From Chelatococcus sp. (GTDB lineage: Bacteria; Pseudomonadota; Alphaproteobacteria; Rhizobiales; Beijerinckiaceae), in the NCBI GenBank assembly GCA_003248805.1, contig QFQY01000008.1, forward strand, positions 62,001 to 126,000: DNA of 64,000 bases, written 5' to 3'. Of this stretch, positions 15,771 to 25,118 are shown in pieces (positions within the stretch are counted from its first letter, which is position 1; each line of letters starts with the position of its first letter). The notes under the pieces were generated by a model. It did not search any database. It worked only from the letters and a program-made list of their open reading frames with translations, and was not told where the DNA came from. The translations under genes were made by a program, and so were the position numbers.

Positions 15771-17099
15771 ATGCATCCGTCCCGGCAGGATTTTTCGGAC
15801 TCGGAGCGCGCGATCGCGGCGCGTCTGCTGACGATCCTCGCGCCCCATTTCGAGGATTCGATCCGGCGCGTTCACGAGACCGGGTTCGAACAGGGCATCT
15901 CCGAGATGGAGCGGCAGCTCCATCGGGATGTGTCGATCAAGTACGATCGCCTCTTCGCGCTCCAGTTCGACGCCGACTACATGGCGGCCAAACGGCGTCT
16001 CGTGACCCATGCGAACCGGAGCGACATCCAGCTCGCCGACTACCCCCTGTTCTTTCTCACCGACTTCTCGCGCTTCGTCGGCGTCGTGGCCGCGCGCTGG
16101 AAGCGGCGGTGGGGTCCGCTCGACCAGGCGCTGCACGTCTTCTGCAAGCTGCTGCTGACGGACATCTCCTATTCCCTGTCCTGCTTCGACGAGGAGATCG
16201 ACGCGGCCATGGCCCGACGGCTCTCCGGGCTCGAGAGCGCCTTTCGCGAGGGGATCGCCCGGCGCATCGCCGCCATCGAGGGTAGCGTGGGGCAGCTCTC
16301 CGAGGTCTCGGAGCGGCTCTCCGCCAAGGCCGCCGAGACGCTCTCGGCCGTCGCGGACACGCAGAACCGGCCCGACCGGGTCTCGGAGTCGGTGGCCGAG
16401 ATCGTCGCCGCCACGCGCAGCTTCGGAAATTCCTGTGCCGACATCAGGCAGGAGACAGCGGCCTCGAGCCATGCGGCCGACGATGCCGCCGTCGAATGTC
16501 GCGGCATCGCCGAGAGCGTCACGGTGCTCCAGCAGGCCAATCTGCGCATCGGCAGCGTCGTGGAGCTCATTCGCAGCCTCGCCGGCCAGACCAATCTGCT
16601 GGCCTTGAACGCCACCATCGAGGCGGCGCGGGCGGGAGAGGCGGGGCGCGGCTTCGCCGTCGTCGCCGGCGAGGTCAAGTCCCTGGCCAGCGCGACGAAC
16701 AGCGCCACCGAGACCATCCGCGACGGTGTCGAGGAGGTGATCAGGGCCGGCCGTGCGATCGAGGAGGCGGTCGCGCAGCTCGGCAGCACCATCGAGGCGA
16801 TGCAGGGCAGCGCCCGCCTCGTCGCCGCCTCGGCCGCCGGTCAGGCCGGCCGCATCCAGGAGATCGCCGCCCAGGCCGAGGTCTCGTCGGGCGGAGTCGA
16901 CGTCATCGCGCGCCATGCCGTTCTCGTCGAGAGCCTCGCGGCGGAGGTCTCCGCGCTGGCCTGGAACATGGACGGCCATGTCCGCTCGGCCTCGGACCTG
17001 GCCCGGCAGCTCGATGGGTCGATCGGCGGCTTCCTCGGCGAGGTCGCGGCCGCGCGCGCCGAACGGCACGGCAGTATCATCCGCGTCCAGGCCGGCTGA
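15771..17099 (+). CDS. Globin-coupled chemotaxis transducer (HemAT-like)
   Basis: A soluble 442-residue methyl-accepting chemotaxis protein with no membrane segment. Residues about 10-165 match a sensor-globin domain; H80 in RRLVTHANR sits where the proximal heme histidine of globin-coupled sensors lies. The C-terminal half is a signalling coiled coil whose hairpin tip reads AGQTNLLALNATIEAARAG, followed by GRGFAVVAGEVKSLA. By family, it should sense oxygen or another heme ligand and control the CheA kinase that drives the flagella encoded later in the window. No C-terminal CheR pentapeptide is seen. Confidence 0.85.
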   Translation: MHPSRQDFSDSERAIAARLLTILAPHFEDSIRRVHETGFEQGISEMERQLHRDVSIKYDRLFALQFDADYMAAKRRLVTHANRSDIQLADYPLFFLTDFSRFVGVVAARWKRRWGPLDQALHVFCKLLLTDISYSLSCFDEEIDAAMARRLSGLESAFREGIARRIAAIEGSVGQLSEVSERLSAKAAETLSAVADTQNRPDRVSESVAEIVAATRSFGNSCADIRQETAASSHAADDAAVECRGIAESVTVLQQANLRIGSVVELIRSLAGQTNLLALNATIEAARAGEAGRGFAVVAGEVKSLASATNSATETIRDGVEEVIRAGRAIEEAVAQLGSTIEAMQGSARLVAASAAGQAGRIQEIAAQAEVSSGGVDVIARHAVLVESLAAEVSALAWNMDGHVRSASDLARQLDGSIGGFLGEVAAARAERHGSIIRVQAG

Positions 17100-17160
17100 T
17101 CCGGCTTTAAGGCCGGCTTGGGGCTGGCCAAGCGGGCGCCGCTGCGGCACACCGGTCCGC

Positions 17161-18999
17161 ATGTCGCAAGACCGCGAATCGGACGCCCGCGCCGTCCTCA
17201 AATCCGTTTTCGGCTATGACGATTTCCGCCCCGGCCAATGGGAGGTGATCGAGGCCGCGCTCGCCGGTCGCGACGTCTTCGCCGTGATGCCGACGGGGTC
17301 GGGCAAGTCGATGTGCTACCAGCTGCCCGCGCTGGTCGCGGGCGGGCTGACCCTCGTCGTCTCGCCGCTGATCGCCCTGATGCGCGACCAGGTCGGCCAG
17401 CTCCTGCGCGCGGGCGTGCAGGCCGCCTCGCTCAATTCGATGAACAGCGAGGAGGAGGCGTCCCGCGCCTGGGAGCAGCTCAATGCGGGCGAGCTTCGCC
17501 TGCTCTTCGTCTCGCCGGAGCGGCTGGCGGGCGAGGGGCTGGTCGCGCGGCTGCGCCGCCTCGGCGTGACGCGCCTCGCCATCGACGAGGCCCATTGCGT
17601 CTCGCAATGGGGCCATGACTTCCGGCCCGAATACCGTCTGCTGTCCAAGGTCCGCGAGGCGCTGGGCGGTGTCCCCGTCACGGCGCTGACCGCGACCGCC
17701 GACCGCCAGACGCGCGACGACATCGCCGGTCAGCTCTTCCCCGCGCCGCCGCACATGGTGGTGCACTCCTTCGACCGGCCGAACCTCAAGCTCGCCTTCG
17801 CGCCCAAGGACCAGCCGCGCCGCCAGATCGACGACTTCCTGCGCCGCCATCGCGGCGGCTCGGGCATCGTCTACTGCTCGTCGCGCAGCCGCACCGAGCG
17901 CCTGGCCGAGGGCCTGCGCGAGAAGGGCTGGAACGCGCTCGCCTACCACGCGGGCATGGAGCAGGTGGAGCGCAACCGCAATCAGGACGTCTTCCTGCAG
18001 GAGGACGGCGTCGTCGTCTGCGCCACGGTCGCCTTCGGCATGGGCATCAACAAGCCGGATGTGCGCTTCGTCGTCCATGCCGACATGCCGGGCTCGATCG
18101 AGGGCTACTACCAGGAGATCGGCCGTGCCGGCCGCGACGGGTTGCCGGCCGATACGCTGACCCTCTACGGCACCGACGACATGGCGCTGCGCCGCCGCCA
18201 GATCGACGAGAAGCCGATCGACGAGGAGCGCCGCCGCATCGAGCACCGGCGCCTCAACGCCATGATCGACCTGTGCGAGAACGCGCTCTGCCGCCGCAGC
18301 GCGCTGCTGGCCTATTTCGGCGAGGAGGTCGCGCCCTGCCGCCACGGTGCCGCGCGTTTCGCCTGCGATCTCTGCGGCGCGGACGCGCCCGCTCTCGCCG
18401 ACACCACGCTCGACGCCCGCAAGCTGCTCTCGGCCGTGATCCGCACCGGCCAGCGCTTCGGCGCCGGCCATCTCGCCGACATCCTCACGGGCAGCGCGAC
18501 CGAGCAGGTGCGCCGCCTTAACCATGACGGGCTCAAGACCTTCGGCGTCGGCCAGGACAGGCCGAAAGGGGCCTGGATGGCGCTCGCCCGCAAGCTCTTC
18601 GCCGCCGATGCGCTGGCCGAGGCGAGCAGCGATCACGGCGGCTTCCGCCTGACGCCGAAGGGCGAGGACATCCTCTTCGGCCGCGAGAGCATCGCGCTCC
18701 GGGTCGATCCCTTCGTCGACGGGCGCGCGCGCCGGGGAGCGCGCGAGGCCGCCCGCGCTGACGGGCTCGACGAGGGGACCGCCGCGCTCTTCGAGCATCT
18801 GCGCAAGCTGCGCCTGGAGCTCGCGCGCGAGGAGGGCGTCGCCGCCTACATCATCTTCACCGATCGCACGCTGATCGCCATGGCACGCGAGCGCCCGCTC
18901 GGCCTCGAGGAGATGCGCCGGATCGAAGGGGTGGGCGAGCGCAAGCTCGCGCAATATGGCGAGGCCTTCGTCGACGCCATCGCGGAGTTCCGCGGGTAA
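17161..18999 (+). CDS. recQ: ATP-dependent DNA helicase RecQ
   Basis: A 3'-5' superfamily 2 helicase in recombinational repair. From the ATG at 17161 the protein is 612 residues: Walker A MPTGSGKSMCYQ (43-54), DEAH at 142-145 followed by CVSQWGHDFRPEY, helicase motif VI EIGRAGRDGLPA, a RecQ-C-terminal zinc site starting CRRSALLAYFGEE, and a C-terminal HRDC domain (LARKLRLELAREEGVA-like, ending at the stop). Length matches RecQ. An in-frame upstream extension overlaps the chemoreceptor gene and is not coding. Confidence 0.95.
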   Translation: MSQDRESDARAVLKSVFGYDDFRPGQWEVIEAALAGRDVFAVMPTGSGKSMCYQLPALVAGGLTLVVSPLIALMRDQVGQLLRAGVQAASLNSMNSEEEASRAWEQLNAGELRLLFVSPERLAGEGLVARLRRLGVTRLAIDEAHCVSQWGHDFRPEYRLLSKVREALGGVPVTALTATADRQTRDDIAGQLFPAPPHMVVHSFDRPNLKLAFAPKDQPRRQIDDFLRRHRGGSGIVYCSSRSRTERLAEGLREKGWNALAYHAGMEQVERNRNQDVFLQEDGVVVCATVAFGMGINKPDVRFVVHADMPGSIEGYYQEIGRAGRDGLPADTLTLYGTDDMALRRRQIDEKPIDEERRRIEHRRLNAMIDLCENALCRRSALLAYFGEEVAPCRHGAARFACDLCGADAPALADTTLDARKLLSAVIRTGQRFGAGHLADILTGSATEQVRRLNHDGLKTFGVGQDRPKGAWMALARKLFAADALAEASSDHGGFRLTPKGEDILFGRESIALRVDPFVDGRARRGAREAARADGLDEGTAALFEHLRKLRLELAREEGVAAYIIFTDRTLIAMARERPLGLEEMRRIEGVGERKLAQYGEAFVDAIAEFRG

Positions 19000-19016
19000 G
19001 TCTCGCCCGCAGATGC

Positions 19017-19121
19017 CGTCATTCTCGGGCGGAGCGCAGCGCAGACCCGGGAACCTCTTCCAGAGAGCGACACGGGAGCCTTCATCGGCATGAGATGCTC
19101 GGGTCGAGCCCGAGCATGACG
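19017..19121. repeat. Paired palindromic repeat, family A (copy 3)
   Basis: The right arm 19092-19121 is the GCTCGGG-TCGAG-CCCGAGC subtype, nearly identical to the right arm at 3102-3131. The left arm starts CGTCATTCTCGGG at 19017, but its centre is replaced by a GC-rich insertion (GGAGCGCAGCGCAGA), making it longer. It lies between recQ and gyrB. Confidence 0.75.
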
Positions 19122-19257
19122 GCCTGGCCCGGACGCCGCCGAAAACGCGCCGACTCGCGCACGCACGCGTATGCGCGTGAAAAAGCCATCGTCAGCCCCT
19201 ATATTGGGCGCTCGAATCAGAATGCCGCGGGCGTGTGCTCGCCCGCTCAGGGAATGA

Positions 19258-21637
19258 ATGATGACCGACGCTGCCCTCACGCCCCAACCGCAGGACTACG
19301 GCGCCGATTCCATCAAGGTTCTCAAGGGGCTGGATGCGGTCCGCAAGCGGCCGGGCATGTATATCGGCGACACCGATGACGGCTCCGGCCTGCACCACAT
19401 GGTCTATGAGGTGGTCGACAACGCGATCGACGAGGCGCTGGCCGGTCATGCCGATCTCGTCACCGTGACGCTGAACGCCGACGGTTCCGTCACCGTCAGC
19501 GACAATGGCCGCGGCATCCCGACCGATATCCACAGCGAGGAAGGCATCTCGGCGGCCGAGGTCATCATGACCCAGCTCCGTCTCGGTCGTCAACGCGCTC
19601 TCGATTTCGCTCAAGTTGCGCATCTGGCGCGGCGGGCACGAGCATTTCATGGAGTTCCGCCATGGCGAGGCCGTGGCGCCGCTCGCCGTCGTGGGTCCGC
19701 AGGGCGACAGGAAGGGCACGGAGGTGACCTTCACCCCGTCCCAGGAGACCTTCACCATGGTGGAGTTCGACTACAAGACGCTGGAGCGGCGCCTGCGCGA
19801 GCTCGCCTTCCTCAACTCCGGCGTGCGCATCGTCCTCACCGATGCCCGCCATGCCGAGGTCGTGCGCGAGGAACTGATGTACGAGGGCGGCGTCGAGGCC
19901 TTCGTGCGCTATCTCGACCGGACCAAGACGGCGGTTCTGGCGCAGCCGATCACGCTGACGTCGGAGAAGGACGGCATCACCGTCGACGTCTCGCTCTGGT
20001 GGAACGACAGCTACCACGAGAACGTGCTCTGCTTCACCAACAACATCCCGCAGCGCGACGGCGGCACCCATCTCGCCGGCTTCCGCGCCGCGCTGACTCG
20101 CCAGGTCACGGGCTATGCAGAAAGCTCCGGCATCTCGAAGAAGGAGAAGGTCCAGCTCACCGGCGACGACTGCCGCGAGGGCCTGACGGCGATCGTCTCG
20201 GTCAAGGTGCCCGACCCGAAATTCTCCTCGCAGACCAAGGACAAGCTGGTGTCCTCGGAGGTGCGCCCGGTCGTCGAGAACGTCGTCAACCAGGCGCTCT
20301 CGACCTGGCTGGAGGAGCATCCGAGCGAGGCCAAGACCATCGTCGGCAAGGTGGCGGAAGCCGCGGCCGCGCGCGAGGCCGCCCGCAAGGCCCGCGATCT
20401 CACCCGCCGCAAGGGCGCGCTCGACATCGCCTCGCTCCCGGGCAAGCTGGCGGACTGCCAGGAAAGAGACCCGGCCAAGTCCGAGCTGTTCATCGTCGAG
20501 GGTGACTCGGCCGGCGGCTCCGCCAAGCAGGGGCGCGCCCGCGAATATCAGGCGGTGCTTCCGCTGCGCGGCAAGATCCTCAACGTCGAGCGCGCGCGCT
20601 TCGACAAGATGCTCTCCTCCGACCAGGTCGGGACGCTGATCACGGCGCTGGGGACGGGCATCGGCCGCGGCGAGGCCGATCAGGGCGGCTTCAACCTCGC
20701 CAAGCTGCGCTACCACAAGATCATCATCATGACCGACGCCGACGTCGACGGCGCGCATATCCGCACCCTGCTGCTGACCTTCTTCTTCCGGCAGATGCCG
20801 GAGCTGATCGAGGGCGGGCATCTCTTCATCGCCCAGCCGCCGCTCTACAAGGCGGCCCGCGGCAAGTCGCAGACCTATCTCAAGGATGAGCGCGCGCTCG
20901 AGGAGTATCTGGTCGAGACGGCGCTGGATGGCGCGGTCTTCCGGACCAGCGACGGCATCGAGCGCGGCGGGGCCGATCTGCGCGCGCTGATCGAGGAGGC
21001 GCGCGCCGTCCGCAACACGCTCGGCCTGCTGCATTCCCGCTATGACCGCCGCGTCGTCGAGCAGATGGCGATCGCGGGCGCGCTGCGCCCGGTGGCGGAC
21101 GATGCCGATCAGGCGGCGCTCGACGCGGCCGCGCTGGTCGCCCGACGGCTGGACGCGATCTCGGACGAGCTGGAGCGCGGCTGGGAAGGGCACGTCGCCG
21201 AGGGGGGCTTCCACTTCTCGCGCATGGTGCGCGGCGTGAAGCAGGTCGCGCTGCTCGATTCCGGCCTGCTCGCCAGCGCCGAGGCCCGCAGGCTCGATGC
21301 CGCCGCGGCCTCCCTGCGCGAGAGCTATGCCGGGCCGGGCGTCCTCAGCCGCAAGGGCGACGACCATGTCGTCAACGGACCGACCGACCTGTTCGAGGCG
21401 GTGACGGCGATCGGCAAGAAGGGCGTCGCCCTGCAGCGCTACAAAGGGCTGGGCGAGATGAATCCCGACCAGCTCTGGGAGACCACGCTCGACCGCGATG
21501 CGCGTTCGCTGCTGCGCGTCCGCAACGACGACACCGCGGATGCGGACGATCTCTTCGTCAAGCTGATGGGCGACGTCGTCGAGCCCCGCCGCGAGTTCAT
21601 TCAAGCGAACGCGCTGAACGCGACGGTCGATATCTGA
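19258..21637 (+). pseudogene. gyrB: DNA gyrase subunit B, frame broken by a deletion of about 62 bp
   Basis: Encodes the ATPase subunit of DNA gyrase, but in two frames. From 19258 (or the adjacent ATG 19261) to about 19578 the frame reads normal GyrB, up to AAEVIMTQL. It resumes in another frame from 19580 with VSVVNALSISLKLRIW and continues intact through EGDSAGGSAKQGR and DADVDGAHIRTLL to the stop. The missing piece corresponds to about 21 residues of the ATP lid, including the usual GGKF and GGLHGVG motifs. Restoring 62 bases gives 814 codons in frame, the normal GyrB length. Gyrase is essential, so this is more likely a sequence or assembly error than a dead gene. Confidence 0.88.
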
Positions 21638-21669
21638 CGCCGTCGCCGGCGTCGGATCGGTTCTTCCCG

Positions 21670-24018
21670 TCAGGCGGCCCGCCGCGTCGGCGCGGAGGCG
21701 GCGACGGACATGACGGCATCCGGCCCGGTCCGGAACGCCGCCACGAGGTCGTTGAGCTGGGCGATGCGGTCGGAGAGCGAGGCGGCGGAGGCCGCGCTCT
21801 GCTCGGAGAGCGCAGCGTTCTGCTGTGTCATTTCGTCGAGATGGGCGACGGCCTGGCTCATCTCGTCGATGCCGCTGGCCTGTTCGCCCGAGGCGGCGGA
21901 GATCTCGGCGATGGTGGCCGCGACCTTCTGCGAGGCGCCGAGAATCCGCTCCAGCGCTTCGCCGGCCTGGCGCACCAGCTTGACGCCCTCGCCGACCTCG
22001 CTGTTCGAGGAGGAGATCAGCGTCGAGATGTCCTTGGCCGCTTCACTTGAACGCTGCGCCAGCGTGCGCACCTCGGAGGCGACGACCGCGAAGCCCTTGC
22101 CGGCGTCGCCGGCGCGGGCGGCTTCCACCGCCGCGTTGAGCGCCAGCAGATTGGTCTGGAAGGCGATGTCGTCGATCACCCGGATGATGTCCGAGATCTT
22201 CTGCGAGGCGCTCTCGATCCGCGACATCGCATCGACCGCCTGGCCGGCGATGGCGCCGCCGCTCTGGGCGGCCTCCATCGCCTCGGTGGCGATGGCAGCC
22301 GCCTGGCGCGAGGCCTGTGCGGTCGCCTTGACGGAGGCCGCGAGTTCCTCGGTCGTCGCCGCCGTCTCCTCGAGACTCGCGGCCTGGTCTTCGGTGCGCT
22401 TCGACAGGTCGTCGGCGCCCATATTGATCTCGCGCGCCGCGAGCCCGACATCGGCGGAGGTGGTCTGGATCGTCCTGACCGTCGCCGAGAGGCGATCGAC
22501 GGTGTCGTTGATCGCGTTCTTGAGATCGGCCAAACGCCCGCGATAGGCGGTGTCGACGCGACGGGTCAGGTCGCCGCCCGCGACCGATTGCAATGCCGCT
22601 GCGAATTCCGTCGTCGCGCCGTTCACCACGGCATTGATTTCATTGATGCCGGAAACCAGGTCGCCGAGCGGACCGCCCACATCGCCGACGCTGGCATGGC
22701 CCGAGAAGTCGCCGTTCTGCGCGGCGCTGACGATGACGGCGACCTCGCCCAGGAGCTTCTGGACATTGGCCGCCTGCTGGCTGTCGGCCAGCATCGCGAG
22801 TTCGCGGTCACGACGCGCCGCCTCGAGCGAGAGCGCGTTCGCGCGATAGGCTTCCAGCGCGCCGCTGAGGGCCCCGATCTCGTCGGGAGAGGCGGCGGCG
22901 GGAATGGGCTGCGAGAAATCGCCGGCCTGCATGACGTCCAGCGCGGATTTCAGGGCGACGACCGGCTTCGCGATGCGGCGCTGCACGCCGCGCCAGCTCA
23001 GCACGCAGACGACGAGCAGGGCCGCCAGCAGCGCGCCGATGACGGCGAGCTGCGTCCAGGCCGCGTTGAGCTTCTCCTGCGTCGTGCTCGCCATGTCGTC
23101 GAGCGACTGCGTGATGGCCGAGAGCATGGCCGTGAACGGGCCGTTGCACAGCGTCGTCCAGTCCTCGGCCGCGATCAGGGGGGCGGTCCCCTGTCCGAGC
23201 TTGCCCGTCAGCGCGTCCATGGCCTTGTTGGCGGCCTCCATCTCGGCCCCCATCACGCCCACCTTGCGGACGAGTTCGGCACCGACGCCGCTGCGCTGCG
23301 TCAGCTGGCGCAACTGCTCCATGCTTGAATCGGCCACGCCGCGCAATTCGCCGAGGCGGCGGATCTGCGCCGGCTCCAGCGGCTTGCCGGAAGCCATATG
23401 CGGCCGCAGCACGGAGCATTGGAGGCCGTAGTTCGATCGGGTTCGCCAGCCGGTGGATTTGACGTTCTGGAGATCGGCCATGATCGGGTCGGAAAGGCGC
23501 ACGGCGAGCGAGGTTGCGTCGGCCGCCTTGACCAGCGCCGTCTCGATATCGCCCACGCCGTTGTACCAGGGCATCGTCGCCTGCAGGCTGCGCTGGGCCT
23601 TCGGCTTGGCGGCCTCGGCGCGCAGATCGGCGAATTTCGCGTCGGTGGCCTTCTGCTGGGTGGCCACGGCGTCCGCCAGAGCGGCACGGTTGGGCAGCGA
23701 GGTCGCCGCGAGCCGTTCCACCGCCGCGTCCAGATCCTTGCGGTTGGCCTGCTCGACCTTGACGATGATCGGGGTCGGATCCTCGGCGGCCTGGATCGCG
23801 GTCTGGGCTTGGCCGCGATTGGCGCGGATGCTGTTGCCGGCGATCAGCAGGGCCTTGTCGGCTTCGACCAGGCTCGCCAGCCGCATGTTCTCACGCACAT
23901 CGGCAAAGGATTGGCTTGCCATGTAGGTCAGCGCCCCCACGCCCGGAATGCACAGGCATGCCATGGTCGCGACGAGGTAGTTTTTGATCGAGGCGGAGAA
24001 CAGCTGCACGGTGATCAT
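21670..24018 (-). CDS. Membrane methyl-accepting chemotaxis protein
   Basis: Transmembrane chemoreceptor of about 782 residues. An N-terminal membrane helix is followed by a large periplasmic domain of nearly 300 residues, a second membrane helix (LAVIGALLAALLVVCVLSW), a HAMP region beginning RRIAKPVVALKSALD, a second HAMP-like stretch, and a cytoplasmic signalling domain whose tip reads DDIAFQTNLLALNAAVEAA followed by GKGFAVVASEVRTLAQRS. No CheR-docking pentapeptide ends the protein. The ligand is unknown. A GTG at 24054 would add 12 residues and has a better-spaced AGG. It converges with gyrB. Confidence 0.9.
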   Translation of the reverse strand: MITVQLFSASIKNYLVATMACLCIPGVGALTYMASQSFADVRENMRLASLVEADKALLIAGNSIRANRGQAQTAIQAAEDPTPIIVKVEQANRKDLDAAVERLAATSLPNRAALADAVATQQKATDAKFADLRAEAAKPKAQRSLQATMPWYNGVGDIETALVKAADATSLAVRLSDPIMADLQNVKSTGWRTRSNYGLQCSVLRPHMASGKPLEPAQIRRLGELRGVADSSMEQLRQLTQRSGVGAELVRKVGVMGAEMEAANKAMDALTGKLGQGTAPLIAAEDWTTLCNGPFTAMLSAITQSLDDMASTTQEKLNAAWTQLAVIGALLAALLVVCVLSWRGVQRRIAKPVVALKSALDVMQAGDFSQPIPAAASPDEIGALSGALEAYRANALSLEAARRDRELAMLADSQQAANVQKLLGEVAVIVSAAQNGDFSGHASVGDVGGPLGDLVSGINEINAVVNGATTEFAAALQSVAGGDLTRRVDTAYRGRLADLKNAINDTVDRLSATVRTIQTTSADVGLAAREINMGADDLSKRTEDQAASLEETAATTEELAASVKATAQASRQAAAIATEAMEAAQSGGAIAGQAVDAMSRIESASQKISDIIRVIDDIAFQTNLLALNAAVEAARAGDAGKGFAVVASEVRTLAQRSSEAAKDISTLISSSNSEVGEGVKLVRQAGEALERILGASQKVAATIAEISAASGEQASGIDEMSQAVAHLDEMTQQNAALSEQSAASAASLSDRIAQLNDLVAAFRTGPDAVMSVAASAPTRRAA

Positions 24019-24157
24019 CCTGATCGCTGCGGCATCGCAAAGCCTTCGGATCACGATGTCGCCTGGAATCCTGACGGGGAGCCTGCGGCAGAATGATTAA
24101 AAATATCTCTTTCTCGAGGGCAGTTGCGTAACCTTAACGAATGCGGGCGCGTGATCG

Positions 24158-25090
24158 TCAGGTGCCTCCGAAGACGGACCAGCCCGTCGCCTCGGCCACG
24201 CGCTCGAGCGCGAGCGTCCCGAGCATCGAGTTTCCGGCGCTGTTCAGCCCCGGCGACCAGACCGCGATCGCGGCCTTGCCCGGAGCGATCGCGAGAATGC
24301 CGCCGCCGACCCCGGACTTGCCCGGCAGTCCGACGCGATAGGCGAAGTCGCCGGATGCGTCGTAATGCCCGCAGGTCAGCATCAGTGCGTTGATCCGGCG
24401 AGCCCGCTGGGGCGAGACCACGCGCGCGCCGCCCTGGTCGTGAAGCCCGCCATGCATCAGGAAGCGCCCCGCCATGGCGAGCTGGCGGCAGCTCATCGCG
24501 ATGGCGCATTGATGGAAGTAGACGCCGAGCGTCAGCTCCGGCGCATGGCGGATATTGCCGAAGGCCCGCATGTAGTTGGCGAGCGCGATGTTGCGGAAGC
24601 CGGTCGCCTGCTCGGCGCGCGCCACCACGTCGTCGATATGGATGCCGTCGTCGTCGGCGAGATAGCGGACGAAACGCAGCAATTCGCCGATGGCGACGCG
24701 CGGCTCGTGCCCGGCGAGGTTGATGTCGCAGACGACGAGCGCACCGGCATTGATGAAGGGGTTGCGCGGGATGCCCTGCTCGCGCTCCAATTGGACGATG
24801 GAATTGAACGGCGTGCCCGAGGGCTCGCGCCCGACCCGTGTCCACAGCGTGTCGCCCGCCTTGCCGAGCGCCTGCGTCAGGGCGAAGACCTTGGAGATGC
24901 TCTGGATCGAGAACGGCTCGTCGCTGTCGCCCGCGACATGGACATCGCCCTCGGCCGTGACGATGCACAGGCCGAAATGGCCCGGGTCGATGCGGGCGAG
25001 CGGCGGGATATAGGTCGCGACCTGGCCTCGCTCGGCGAGGCCGGCCATCTCGGCGGCGATCTGCTGAACGAGAGCCGTCAGATCGGTCAA
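24158..25090 (-). CDS. glsA: Glutaminase A
   Basis: Deamidates L-glutamine to glutamate and ammonia. The 310-residue protein matches the serine-dependent glutaminase family: the catalytic S-x-x-K is S64-ISK67 within EPFSIQSISKVF, followed by NPFINAGALVV, a conserved tyrosine region (YMRAFGNIRH, YFHQCAIAMSC) and the glycine-rich GKSGVGGGILA. Length is standard. It lies 28 bases downstream of the methyltransferase gene on the same strand, so the two may be co-transcribed, without an obvious functional link. Confidence 0.93.
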   Translation of the reverse strand: MTDLTALVQQIAAEMAGLAERGQVATYIPPLARIDPGHFGLCIVTAEGDVHVAGDSDEPFSIQSISKVFALTQALGKAGDTLWTRVGREPSGTPFNSIVQLEREQGIPRNPFINAGALVVCDINLAGHEPRVAIGELLRFVRYLADDDGIHIDDVVARAEQATGFRNIALANYMRAFGNIRHAPELTLGVYFHQCAIAMSCRQLAMAGRFLMHGGLHDQGGARVVSPQRARRINALMLTCGHYDASGDFAYRVGLPGKSGVGGGILAIAPGKAAIAVWSPGLNSAGNSMLGTLALERVAEATGWSVFGGT

Positions 25091-25118
25091 GCCGGGCTCC
25101 TCGGCGCTCGCGACGGCG

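Noticed and set aside
15870..15900. GGTTCGA-like sequence resembling a tRNA T-loop
   Set aside because: It lies inside the globin chemoreceptor coding sequence and no acceptor or anticodon stems flank it. No other tRNA-like structure was recognised in the window.
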